This document shows positions 1 to 7,623 of a stretch of 22,050 nucleotides of DNA, piece by piece. Position numbers and translations under genes: made by a program. Source of the DNA: JAHHUH01 sp045123075 (GTDB lineage: Bacteria; Bacillota; Negativicutes; Acidaminococcales; Acidaminococcaceae); NCBI GenBank assembly GCA_045123075.1, contig JBGVIJ010000056.1:1-22050 (forward strand), in the 5' to 3' direction. Numbering within the stretch: position 1 is the stretch's first letter; each line of letters starts with the position of its first letter. The notes below the pieces were generated by a model. The model saw only the letters and a program-made list of their open reading frames with translations. It was not told the DNA's origin and did no database searches.

Positions 1-232
1 CGGTGTTATCGAATACTTGCGTTGCAACGGTATCACCACTGTAATTTGTGGCGGTCTCGCTACTGATTACTGCGTAAAAAATACTGTCTTACAATTACGT
101 AACGCTGGCTTTGAAGTTATCCTTAACAAAGCTGCTTGCCGAGGTATCGCTCCCGAAACCATTGCTTCTGCCATGGAAGAAATGGAAGCTGCTGGCGTGA
201 AGTTCATCGAAAACGCAAGTGAGTTAGCCTAA
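1..232 (+). CDS. pncA: Nicotinamidase/isochorismatase-family hydrolase, 3' end only
   Basis: This is the C-terminal part (76 codons visible, reading frame from base 2) of a cysteine hydrolase of the isochorismatase superfamily. The segment GGLATDYCV is the nicotinamidase hallmark; the Cys codon at 71-73 is the expected nucleophile. It is followed by the usual helix and the strand ending in a conserved Arg-Gly. Nicotinamidases convert nicotinamide to nicotinate and ammonia for NAD salvage in the cytoplasm. The gene starts outside the window, so the Asp and Lys of the triad and the metal ligands cannot be checked. It ends in TAA and is followed at once by a terminator. A related isochorismatase-type hydrolase remains possible, but the ATDYCV motif favours PncA. 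Confidence 0.8.
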   Translation, partial: GVIEYLRCNGITTVICGGLATDYCVKNTVLQLRNAGFEVILNKAACRGIAPETIASAMEEMEAAGVKFIENASELA

Positions 233-238
233 GACAAA

Positions 239-285
239 AACGCACTCAAAATTGGATTTTCCAAAATTGAGTGCGTTAATTTTTT
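239..285 (+). terminator. Rho-independent terminator after the nicotinamidase gene
   Basis: An inverted repeat pairs 239-255 with 261-277 (AACGCACTCAA on the left arm, its complement on the right, a two-base mismatch, then four more pairs) around a 5-nt loop. A T-rich run (AATTTTTT) follows. It begins seven bases after the stop codon. The minus-strand gene ending at 299 converges on it. Confidence 0.8.
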
Positions 286-298
286 ATAAACTTTTTAA

Positions 299-1027
299 TT
301 AGCTTCTGTCGATTACTGCAACTTTACGTTCTTCCCAGAAGTTATATTGAATGGTGGTGCAGTGATAGTATTTTTCGTAACGTTCTTTAGCATCTTCGAT
401 AGCAGCAGCTTCTGCCAAATCGTTAAGGCATTGTTCGTTTACAGGATAGTATTTGTAAGCTTCGGCAATTAAGTCTGCGCCTTTAGCGTAGTCTTCTGCC
501 TTAGCTGCTTGCACTGCCAAATATTTGTTAGCATAGTAGCGATAAGCATTCTTGCCAAAGTTGTCTTTTTCTTCTTCCAACATTGCTTCTGCTTTAGCAA
601 TAGCTTTATCGGTCTCGCCAATTTCTTCCATCAGTTCAAGGCTACGATACCAAATGCCGCCTTTATCCGCACTACGGAAGGGATGTTTATACGCACGACT
701 AATAGCATGAGCATGACCAAGATAAGTAATAGCAACAGGCACGTTACCCATCAGCTTATAAATGATTTCGGAAATATCACGCAAGCAAAGCACCATATGT
801 TCTGCTTCGCTCAAACCTTTTTCAGGAACATCCTGCAGATTAGGTTTAATATCTTTTACAGTCAAAAGCACTGCAATTGCACCTTCAATATCGTCAAGCA
901 CGTAAAGCATACGACCAACAATACTACGACAACGCCAGTCATCATAATCTTTTATCATACCTTCGGGTACAGGGTATTGGCTTTTCGCAACCTTTTGTAC
1001 GTACCCTTGCCATTCTTGCATATCCAT
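299..1027 (-). CDS. Hypothetical helical-repeat (TPR-like) protein, 242 aa
   Basis: I do not recognise a named family. The 242-residue product has no signal peptide or membrane segment and is rich in Ala, Glu, Lys and Tyr. It reads as a series of amphipathic helices with TPR-like spacing, for example around residues 48-60 (DDIEGAIAVL) and 134-200, where ALxxA and YYAN-type segments recur. A cytoplasmic helical-repeat protein is the best structural guess. The start is ATG at 1025-1027, preceded by GGAGG with nine bases between; a second ATG two codons later is less well placed. It lies downstream of gatB1 on the same strand, separated by a terminator and a small promoter-like element, so it is probably its own unit with possible read-through from gatCAB1. 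Confidence 0.6.
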   Translation of the reverse strand: MDMQEWQGYVQKVAKSQYPVPEGMIKDYDDWRCRSIVGRMLYVLDDIEGAIAVLLTVKDIKPNLQDVPEKGLSEAEHMVLCLRDISEIIYKLMGNVPVAITYLGHAHAISRAYKHPFRSADKGGIWYRSLELMEEIGETDKAIAKAEAMLEEEKDNFGKNAYRYYANKYLAVQAAKAEDYAKGADLIAEAYKYYPVNEQCLNDLAEAAAIEDAKERYEKYYHCTTIQYNFWEERKVAVIDRS

Positions 1028-1061
1028 AAAGAGTCGCCTCCAATTATTAGTAATTTTCTAT

Positions 1062-1070
1062 ATTATAACA
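1062..1070 (-). promoter_or_regulatory. Extended -10 promoter candidate for the 242-aa gene
   Basis: On the minus strand the sequence reads TGTTATAAT, an extended -10 (TGn plus TATAAT), about 35 bases before the start codon. There is no good -35. It directly follows the T-run of the gatB1 terminator, so terminator and promoter are nested. Confidence 0.45.
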
Positions 1071-1098
1071 AAAAAGCACCGCCTTCGCGATGCTTTTT
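1071..1098 (-). terminator. Terminator of gatCAB operon 1
   Basis: The stem AAAAAGCA, one mismatch, then CGC, around a CTTC loop, lies ten bases beyond the gatB1 stop. On the minus strand it is followed by a run of T. It is A-rich on one side and T-rich on the other, so it could act in both directions. Confidence 0.75.
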
Positions 1099-1107
1099 TA
1101 TTTTTGC

Positions 1108-2550
1108 TTATTGCATTTTCTCTTTCAGCATTTGTTGAACCATACCAGGGTTAGCTTTGCCTTTGGATTTTTTCATAATTTGACCAACAAGGAAGCCAAT
1201 GGCACGGTCTTTACCAGCTTTAAAGTCCGCAACAGATTGAGGATTTTCTGCAATGGTTTCTTCAACCAATTTCATAATTGCACCTTCATCGCTCACTTGT
1301 TCCAAACCAAGTTCTTTAACTAAAGTTTTGGGAGCCTTATCTTCTTTGAGCATTTCAGCAAATACTTTTTTTGCAAGTTTGCTGGAAAGCACGCCTTCTT
1401 TAGTCAAGTTAACCAGTTCTGCCAAATGAGCAGGGGTTACTTTAAATTCAGCAATGGTAATGCCTTCGTTGTTCAAGTATGCAGATACATCACCCAACAA
1501 CCAGTTGGAAACGCCTTTAGCATCTTGAGCAGTTTTAACTGCTTCGTCAAAGTATTCTGCCATAGCTTTAGTTGCTACGATAATGGAAGCATCGTATTTG
1601 GGCAAGCCATATTGTTCCATCAAACGAGCTTGTCTTTGAGCAGGAAGTTCCGGCAGTTCTGCACGTACGCGTTCAATCCAGGCTTCGTCCAAATCTACGG
1701 GAACAAGGTCAGGTTCTTCAAAGTAACGGTAGTCGTGAGCTTCTTCCTTGCTACGCATGGATTTAGTTACGCCGTTAGCTTCGTCCCAAGTACGGGTTTC
1801 TTGTACAACTTGTCCGCCTTGTTCAAGCACTTCTTTTTGACGTTCTACTTCGTAGTCAATAGCGCGAACCAAAGCTCTAAAGGAGTTAAGGTTCTTAATT
1901 TCTGCACGGGTGCCAAATTCAGTAGCGCCTTCAGGCATAATGGAAATATTTGCGTCACAACGCAAGCTACCTTCTTGCATTTTGCAGTCGCAAACATCGG
2001 TATATTCGAGGATTGCCTTCAAATTTTCCAAATACGCACGAGCTTCTTCACTGCTACGCATATCCGGTTCAGAAACAATTTCAATCAACGGAACGCCTGC
2101 ACGATTGTAGTCAACAGAAGAAGAATCGGAATTGCTGATGTTGTCGCCATTATGGTTCAATTTGCCAGCGTCTTCTTCCATGTGAATACGAGTAATACCA
2201 ATGCGTTTTTCGGTGCCATCAAGATTGATGTCGATGTGACCGTGTTCGCAAATAGGTTTATCAAATTGGGAGATTTGATAGTTTTTGGAAAGGTCAGGGT
2301 AAAAATAGTTTTTACGGTCAAATTTATTGTAAGGTTTAACTTCACAGTTCAAAGCCAAGCCTGCACGAATTGCAAATTCTACAACTTGTTTGTTCAAAAC
2401 AGGCAGTGCACCGGGCATACCCAAGCACACCGGACATACGTGGGTGTTAGGCTTGCCGCCAAACTCCGTGGAGCAGGAGCAAAAAGCTTTAGATTTAGTT
2501 TTCAGTTCTGCGTGAACTTCAAGACCAATAACAGTAATATATTTAGTCAT
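1108..2550 (-). CDS. gatB: Asp/Glu-tRNA(Asn/Gln) amidotransferase subunit B, copy 1
   Basis: GatB activates the misacylated Glu or Asp carboxylate on tRNA (Gln or Asn) with ATP and holds the tRNA. The product has 480 residues, the usual length. Visible motifs are GLEVHAEL near residue 9 with metal-site Glu and His, a four-cysteine zinc site (CSCS at 24-27, CPVC at 39-42), the acidic motif HMEEDAGK at 123-130, IEIVSEPD at 156-163, and GSLRCDANIS around 194-203. A helical and YqeY-like tail fills the last 190 residues. The motif YRYFEEPD has Glu where FPEPD is usual. The start ATG shares one base with the gatA1 stop (TAATG), with GGAGG inside gatA1, so the two are translationally coupled. It is the last gene of operon 1 and ends at a terminator. 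Confidence 0.96.
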   Translation of the reverse strand: MTKYITVIGLEVHAELKTKSKAFCSCSTEFGGKPNTHVCPVCLGMPGALPVLNKQVVEFAIRAGLALNCEVKPYNKFDRKNYFYPDLSKNYQISQFDKPICEHGHIDINLDGTEKRIGITRIHMEEDAGKLNHNGDNISNSDSSSVDYNRAGVPLIEIVSEPDMRSSEEARAYLENLKAILEYTDVCDCKMQEGSLRCDANISIMPEGATEFGTRAEIKNLNSFRALVRAIDYEVERQKEVLEQGGQVVQETRTWDEANGVTKSMRSKEEAHDYRYFEEPDLVPVDLDEAWIERVRAELPELPAQRQARLMEQYGLPKYDASIIVATKAMAEYFDEAVKTAQDAKGVSNWLLGDVSAYLNNEGITIAEFKVTPAHLAELVNLTKEGVLSSKLAKKVFAEMLKEDKAPKTLVKELGLEQVSDEGAIMKLVEETIAENPQSVADFKAGKDRAIGFLVGQIMKKSKGKANPGMVQQMLKEKMQ

Positions 2551-4016
2551 TATGCTTTACCTCCCAACGGCGCAAACACTTTATGATAACCAGTTGCTTG
2601 TTCAAAAGTATAAGCAGCACGTAAAATGGTTTCTTCATCCAATATTTTACCAATAAGTTGCATACCAACAGGCATACCATCTGCGAAACCACAGGGGATG
2701 GAAATACCAGGCAAACCTGCCATGTTAACAGGAATGGTGGTTACGTCAAGCATGTAAATGGAAAGAGGATCCATTTTGCCATCAATAGGATAAGCAACTA
2801 CAGGAGAAGTAGGAGTCAAAAGCACATCGCATTGTTTGAAAGCTTCTTCAAAGTCGCGACGGATGAGGGTACGTACTTGCATTGCTTTCTTATAGTAAGC
2901 GTCGTAATAACCACTGCTCAAAACATAAGTACCAAGCATAATACGACGACGAACTTCTGCACCAAAGCCTTCAGTTCTGCTCATGGTAACCATTTCCGGA
3001 GCGGATTTAGCTTCCATATTGCGGTAACCGTAGCGCACACCATCAAAACGTGCCAAGTTTGCACTTGCTTCTGCCGGAGCAATGATGTAGTAAGTAACTA
3101 CTGCATATTCAGTATGGGGCAGGCTAACTTCTACTATTTCTGCACCAAGCTCTTGATATTTTTTAACCGCTTTGTCGATTTCAGCTTTAACTTTCGGATC
3201 AATGCCTTCGCCAAAATATTCTTTAGGCAAACCAATGCGCAAGCCTTTTACGTCAGCAACTAATGCTTTGGTAAAATCGGGCACTTCTACATCCAAAGAG
3301 GTTGCATCGTGTTCGTCCTTACCGCAAATGGTGTTGAGTACAATAGCAGCATCAGTAACATCTTTAGTAATAGGACCAATTTGGTCAAGGGAAGAAGCAA
3401 AGGCTACACAACCATAACGGGATACGCGACCATAAGTCGGTTTAATACCTACGCAACCATTAAAGGAAGCAGGTTGACGAATAGAGCCGCCGGTATCAGA
3501 ACCTAAAGTCCAAATTGCTTCGCCTGCAGCAATAGCAGCAGCACTACCACCGGAAGAACCACCGGGAACACATTCCAAGTTCCAAGGGTTATGAGTAGCA
3601 CCGAAGAAAGAACTTTTATTGGTGGAACCCATGGCAAATTCGTCCATATTGGTTTTTCCAAGGAAGATAGTTTCATCTGCACGCAGTTTTTCAATTACGT
3701 GAGCGTCATAAACAGGAATAAAGTTCTCCAACATTTTGGAAGAGCAAGTGGTACGCAAGCCAAGAGTGGAAATATTATCTTTAATTGCACCAGGAATGCC
3801 TGCCAAAGTAGCAATCTTTTCACCTGCGACAATTTTAGCATCTACTTTAGCAGCTTGTGCCAAGGCGTTTTCTTTATCTAAGGCAACATAAGCATTTACT
3901 TTATCTTCAACTTCATCAATGCGTTCATAAAGCGCATTAGTAAGTTCAACGGAGCTAAGTTCTTTGTTTACCAATTTGTCGTGTAATTCGTGAGCAGTAA
4001 GTTCATAAAGTTTCAT
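2550..4016 (-). CDS. gatA: Asp/Glu-tRNA amidotransferase subunit A, catalytically intact copy
   Basis: GatA is the glutaminase (amidase-signature) subunit: it hydrolyses glutamine and channels ammonia to GatB. The product has 488 residues, as usual. The full Ser-cisSer-Lys triad is present at the positions used in the Staphylococcus aureus numbering: K79 (GAIKDN), S154 in PGGSSGGS, and nucleophile S178 in GSDTGGSIRQP. Substrate-site residues Y309, R358 and the Asp at 424 are also present. The ATG is preceded by GGAGGGAGC, 14 bases after the gatC1 stop. This is expected to be the working copy, forming GatCAB with the flanking genes; its sequence is the internal reference for judging copy 2. 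Confidence 0.97.
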   Translation of the reverse strand: MKLYELTAHELHDKLVNKELSSVELTNALYERIDEVEDKVNAYVALDKENALAQAAKVDAKIVAGEKIATLAGIPGAIKDNISTLGLRTTCSSKMLENFIPVYDAHVIEKLRADETIFLGKTNMDEFAMGSTNKSSFFGATHNPWNLECVPGGSSGGSAAAIAAGEAIWTLGSDTGGSIRQPASFNGCVGIKPTYGRVSRYGCVAFASSLDQIGPITKDVTDAAIVLNTICGKDEHDATSLDVEVPDFTKALVADVKGLRIGLPKEYFGEGIDPKVKAEIDKAVKKYQELGAEIVEVSLPHTEYAVVTYYIIAPAEASANLARFDGVRYGYRNMEAKSAPEMVTMSRTEGFGAEVRRRIMLGTYVLSSGYYDAYYKKAMQVRTLIRRDFEEAFKQCDVLLTPTSPVVAYPIDGKMDPLSIYMLDVTTIPVNMAGLPGISIPCGFADGMPVGMQLIGKILDEETILRAAYTFEQATGYHKVFAPLGGKA

Positions 4017-4030
4017 AGTTAGCTCCCTCC

Positions 4031-4318
4031 TTACTCAATTACGCGCGGTACTTTAAAACCGTCGTTTTCAACTGCGGGTGCATTGCTCAGTGCAGCTTCG
4101 TGGCTTACACCTTCTTTAGCAACGTCTTCGCGGAAAACGTTACGTACAGGCAATACGTAAGGAGTAGGTTCGATACCAGTAGTATCAAGTTTTTGCAAAA
4201 TATCAGCGTAACCTAAAATTTGATTGAATTGTTCAGTAGATTCTTCTAAGTCAGCTTCTGGAACATTTAAACGAGAAAGTTGAGCGATGTACTTTACATC
4301 TTCAGCAGATACTTTCAT
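4031..4318 (-). CDS. gatC: Asp/Glu-tRNA amidotransferase subunit C, copy 1
   Basis: GatC is the small subunit that wraps around GatA and GatB and stabilises the complex. The 95-residue length is typical. The N-terminal helical part contains IAQLSRLNV, and the C-terminal extended part carries the family motifs FREDV, a central ALSNAP and the ending FKVPRVIE. The start ATG is preceded by AGGAAGGTG with a short spacer; the same 17-base stretch occurs before gatC2, a relic of duplication. It is the first gene of operon 1, behind a strong sigma-A promoter. Confidence 0.95.
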   Translation of the reverse strand: MKVSAEDVKYIAQLSRLNVPEADLEESTEQFNQILGYADILQKLDTTGIEPTPYVLPVRNVFREDVAKEGVSHEAALSNAPAVENDGFKVPRVIE

Positions 4319-4369
4319 TTTTTCACCTTCCTATTTTTCTAAGAGCTTTCAATTGAACATTTATTATTT

Positions 4370-4407
4370 CCGAACGCAATCTCTTTGTTGAGCGGAATAT
4401 CGTTCGG
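4370..4407 (-). repeat. Inverted repeat in the gatCAB1 leader
   Basis: CCGAACG at 4370-4376 and CGTTCGG at 4401-4407 form a perfect 7-bp inverted repeat around 24 bases, between the promoter and gatC1. No T-run follows. It could be an RNA hairpin or a split operator. No T-box element was recognised. Confidence 0.4.
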
Positions 4408-4430
4408 TAAATTTTAAATTTCACGTTGAT

Positions 4431-4460
4431 ATTATATTTTTTTAAACCTATAAATGTCAA
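4431..4460 (-). promoter_or_regulatory. Sigma-A promoter of gatCAB operon 1
   Basis: On the minus strand, TTGACA (4455-4460) and TATAAT (4431-4436) are separated by 18 bases, both perfect matches to consensus. The predicted start lies about 105 bases before gatC1, leaving a leader that holds the CCGAACG inverted repeat. Confidence 0.85.
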
Positions 4461-4512
4461 TATATGCACAAACATTTTACATTTCCCGAACAATAAATTT
4501 TAACTACATAGA

Positions 4513-4550
4513 CAAAAAGTCCGTATTGCAGCTTTCGCCACAATACGGAC
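4513..4550 (-). terminator. Terminator of the PurF-like gene
   Basis: GTCCGTATTG (4519-4528) pairs with CAATACGGAC (4541-4550). On the minus strand the stem is followed by five T. It lies 25 bases beyond the stop codon of the PurF-like gene and separates it from the gatCAB1 promoter. Confidence 0.85.
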
Positions 4551-4575
4551 AATCTATTAAATATTTATAATTATA

Positions 4576-5997
4576 TTATTCTTCACCAGTCCAGCAATAA
4601 GTACAAACCTTATCACGATCAAGACCAATTGCTTCAAGAAGACCTTCTAAACTTTGATAGCCGAGAGAATCAAAGCCCATTTCTTCACAGATTGTTTTTA
4701 ACAGGCATTTGCCTCTTTCAGTTTTGCAATCTGAGTATTCAGCAATATATTTTTTGCCTTCGTCGCCTTCTTTTTCATGAATAACTCTACGTGCAATAAG
4801 TTCCATTTCAGAATTGCCACGAGAGAAGTTCAAATATTTACAAGGGAACATAATCGGCGGGCATGCAGAACGCATATGCACTTCTTTAGCACCGGATTTA
4901 TACAAGAAATCTACAGTTTCACGCAGTTGGGTACCACGCACGATAGAATCGTCAACAAGAAGCAACTTCTTATCTTCAATGATTTCCGGCACAGGAATTT
5001 GTTTCATTTCTGCAATCAAGTTACGCATTTCTTGATTAGACGGAGTGAAAGAACGCGCCCAGGTCGGAGTATATTTAATGAACGGACGCGCAAAAGGTTT
5101 ACCAGACTCGTGAGCATAACCAATAGCATGGGGCACACCGGAATCAGGAACGCCAGCTACATAATCAACATCAGGAATGCCATCCATTAAGTCTTCATCC
5201 CTTGCCATGATTTCACCATTTTTACAACGCATTACTTCGACACTTACGCCTTCATAATTGGAGTTAGGATAGCCGTAGTAAGTCCACATAAACGCGCAAA
5301 CTTTCATCTTATCGCCAGGCTTAGATAATTGTTCAATACCATTGCCATCAATCTTAATGATTTCGCCAGGTCCCATGTTATAGTTCAATTCATAACCAAG
5401 TTTTTGACAAGCAAAAGATTCTATGCAAGCACAATAGCCAGTATCTTTCTTACCTATAATAATCGGCAATCTACCAACTTTATCACGGGCAACAATAAGA
5501 GAATCCGGTTTCATTATCATAATTGTACAAGAACCATCAATAACTTCTTGTGCATAACGTATGCCATCGACAATATTATCACATTGATTAATCAGTTTTG
5601 CGATTAATTCGGTAGTATTAACTTTGCCAGTTGCATTCAACATAAATTGATGACCAGCTTTGATGAAAATCTTTTCAACCAATTCCTCTGCATTATTAAT
5701 GAGGGAAACTGTAGTTATAGCAAAAAGGCCAAGATGACTACGTACCAGAAGAGGTTGCGGATCAGTATCAGAAATACAACCCATACCAATATTACCATTC
5801 ATAGTTTCCAAATCTTTTTCAAATTTAGAACGGAACGGTGTATTTTCAATGGTATGAATTTGGCGTTGGTAACCTTTAGCCTCATCGAAAAATACCAAAC
5901 CACCAAGTTTAGTTCCTAAATGTGAATGATAGTCAGTACCAAAAAATACATCATATTTGCAGTTGGTGCTGGAAAATGCACCGAAGAATCCACCCAT
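4576..5997 (-). CDS. PurF-like phosphoribosyltransferase with degenerate glutaminase domain
   Basis: This 473-residue protein has the layout of amidophosphoribosyltransferase: an N-terminal Ntn glutaminase-type domain (about 1-230) and a C-terminal PRPP-binding domain. The PRPP loop LVDDSIVRGT is at 347-356, and PDSGVPHAIGYA near 284-295 is typical. The four cysteines that bind the Fe4S4 cluster in Bacillus PurF are all matched (C234, C386, C465, C468). However, the N-terminal nucleophile is missing: the chain begins MGGFFGAF where active enzymes have CG(I/V)FG after processing, and the HRGQE and HNG motifs read HLGTK and TTVSLINN. An in-frame stop directly before the ATG rules out a longer start. 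It should not hydrolyse glutamine. It may use free ammonia or do something else. It has its own promoter and terminator. Confidence 0.85.
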   Translation of the reverse strand: MGGFFGAFSSTNCKYDVFFGTDYHSHLGTKLGGLVFFDEAKGYQRQIHTIENTPFRSKFEKDLETMNGNIGMGCISDTDPQPLLVRSHLGLFAITTVSLINNAEELVEKIFIKAGHQFMLNATGKVNTTELIAKLINQCDNIVDGIRYAQEVIDGSCTIMIMKPDSLIVARDKVGRLPIIIGKKDTGYCACIESFACQKLGYELNYNMGPGEIIKIDGNGIEQLSKPGDKMKVCAFMWTYYGYPNSNYEGVSVEVMRCKNGEIMARDEDLMDGIPDVDYVAGVPDSGVPHAIGYAHESGKPFARPFIKYTPTWARSFTPSNQEMRNLIAEMKQIPVPEIIEDKKLLLVDDSIVRGTQLRETVDFLYKSGAKEVHMRSACPPIMFPCKYLNFSRGNSEMELIARRVIHEKEGDEGKKYIAEYSDCKTERGKCLLKTICEEMGFDSLGYQSLEGLLEAIGLDRDKVCTYCWTGEE

Positions 5998-6059
5998 TTA
6001 TTACACTTCCTTTCAAGCAAAAAAATCACTTGGAATCTTAAAGCTAATCTTACGAAGTA

Positions 6060-6068
6060 ATTGTACCA
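6060..6068 (-). promoter_or_regulatory. Extended -10 promoter candidate for the PurF-like gene
   Basis: The minus strand reads TGGTACAAT, an extended -10 with no clear -35, about 62 bases before the ATG. A modest GAAAGGAAG ribosome site precedes the start. Confidence 0.45.
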
Positions 6069-6138
6069 TAATCAAACCAAAGAAAAAAGGCAATTGTAGT
6101 TTTTTTGAACAGACTTAAACTAAAACACTACGTAGAAA

Positions 6139-6170
6139 TAAAAAAGCCAGTGAGCATTTTGCTCACTGGC
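6139..6170 (-). terminator. Terminator of gatCAB operon 2
   Basis: GCCAGTGAGCA (6146-6156) and its perfect complement (6160-6170) form an 11-bp stem with a TTT loop. On the minus strand a run of T follows. It starts ten bases after the gatB2 stop, so operon 2 probably ends here rather than running into the PurF-like gene. Confidence 0.9.
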
Positions 6171-6180
6171 ACGTTTTATC

Positions 6181-7623
6181 TTATTGGAGTTTTTCTTTAA
6201 GCATGGATTGAACCATACCAGGGTTAGCTTTACCTTTGGATTTTTTCATGATTTGACCAACGAGGAAGCCAATTGCACGGTCTTTACCAGCTTTGAAGTC
6301 AGCAACGGATTGCGGATTTTCAGCGATGGTTTCTTCAACCAATTTCATGATTGCACCTTCATCGCTTACTTGTTCCAAGCCAAGCTCTTTTACGAGAGCT
6401 TTCGGAGCTTTATCTTCTTTGAGCATTTCAGCAAATACTTTTTTAGCCAGTTTGCTGGAAAGTACGCCTTCTTTAGTCAAGTTAACCAGTTCTGCCAAGT
6501 GAGCAGGGGTTACTTTGAATTCAGAAATGGTAATGCCTTCATTGTTCAGGTATGCGGATACATCGCCCAACAACCAGTTAGCAACGCCTTTAGCGTCTTG
6601 AGCAGTTTTAACTGCTTCGTCGAAGTACTCAGCCATAGCTTTGGTGGATACGATGATGGAAGCGTCGTATTTGGGCAAGCCGTGTTGTTCCATCAAGCGA
6701 GCTTGACGTTGAGCGGGGAGTTCCGGCAATTCTGCACGAACACGTTCAATCCAAGCGTCGTCGATAACAACGGGAACAAGGTCAGCATCGGGGAAGTAAC
6801 GATAGTCTTCTGCGGTTTCTTTGTTACGCATGGAAAGAGTGCAGCCGTTAGCATCATCCCAAGTACGGGTTTCTTGAATCAGGCGGCCGCCTTCAGCAAG
6901 AACTTCTTTTTGACGTTCAACTTCGTATTCGATTGCACGAACCAAAGCACGGAAAGAGTTAAGGTTTTTGATTTCTACGCGGGTACCGAATTCGGTAGAA
7001 CCTTCGGGCATAATGGAAACGTTAGCGTCGCAACGAAGGCTGCCTTCTTGCATTTTGCAGTCGCAAACATCGGTGTATTCGAGGATTGCTTTCAGGTTTT
7101 CCATGTACGCACGAGCTTCTTCAGCACTACGCATATCAGGTTCAGAAACAATTTCGATAAGAGCTACGCCTGCACGGTTGTAGTCAACTGCGGAGAAGTC
7201 AGAGGTGCTGATGGTTGCACCACTGTGAACAAGTTTACCAGCATCTTGTTCCATATGGATACGAGTAACGCCAATGCGTTTTTCTTCGCCATCTACGTTA
7301 ATGTCGATGTGACCAGCCAAGCAGATGGGTTTATCCAATTGGGAGATTTGGTAGTTGGTGCAAAGGTCAGGATAGAAGTAGCTTTTACGGTCGAATTTGT
7401 TGTATTTTTGGATTTCGCAGTTTACTGCCAAACCAGCACGAATTGCAAATTCTACAACTTGTTTGTTCAAAACAGGAAGAGTACCGGGCAAGCCCAAGCA
7501 GCCGGGGCAAACATGGGTGTTAGGTACGTTGGTAAATTCTGCGGAACAGGTGCAGAATGCTTTAGATTTAGTTTTCAGCTCAGCATGAACTTCCAAGCCG
7601 ATAACGGTAGTATATTTAGTCAT
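6181..7623 (-). CDS. gatB: GatB paralogue, copy 2, with diverged kinase domain
   Basis: This 480-residue copy is about 87% identical to copy 1. By direct comparison about 54 differences fall in the first 290 residues and only 7 in the last 190, the helical and YqeY-like tRNA-contacting part. The zinc cysteines (24, 26, 39, 42), E11, H13 and the GSLRCDAN motif are kept. Changes in otherwise conserved motifs include HMEED to HMEQD (E126Q), GVPLIE to GVALIE (P154A), PDLSKN to PDLCTN, and MRSKEEAHDYRYF to MRNKETAEDYRYF. Many DNA differences in the tail are synonymous, so the tail looks kept by selection rather than by recent conversion. The ATG overlaps the gatA2 stop (TAATG) with GGAGG upstream, as in copy 1. 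ATP-dependent activation may be altered, but is not proven lost. Confidence 0.93.
   Translation of the reverse strand: MTKYTTVIGLEVHAELKTKSKAFCTCSAEFTNVPNTHVCPGCLGLPGTLPVLNKQVVEFAIRAGLAVNCEIQKYNKFDRKSYFYPDLCTNYQISQLDKPICLAGHIDINVDGEEKRIGVTRIHMEQDAGKLVHSGATISTSDFSAVDYNRAGVALIEIVSEPDMRSAEEARAYMENLKAILEYTDVCDCKMQEGSLRCDANVSIMPEGSTEFGTRVEIKNLNSFRALVRAIEYEVERQKEVLAEGGRLIQETRTWDDANGCTLSMRNKETAEDYRYFPDADLVPVVIDDAWIERVRAELPELPAQRQARLMEQHGLPKYDASIIVSTKAMAEYFDEAVKTAQDAKGVANWLLGDVSAYLNNEGITISEFKVTPAHLAELVNLTKEGVLSSKLAKKVFAEMLKEDKAPKALVKELGLEQVSDEGAIMKLVEETIAENPQSVADFKAGKDRAIGFLVGQIMKKSKGKANPGMVQSMLKEKLQ

Noticed and set aside
4319..4430. T-box or other riboswitch before gatCAB1
   Set aside because: I found no T-box antiterminator-type motif and no terminator hairpin with a T-run in the leader.
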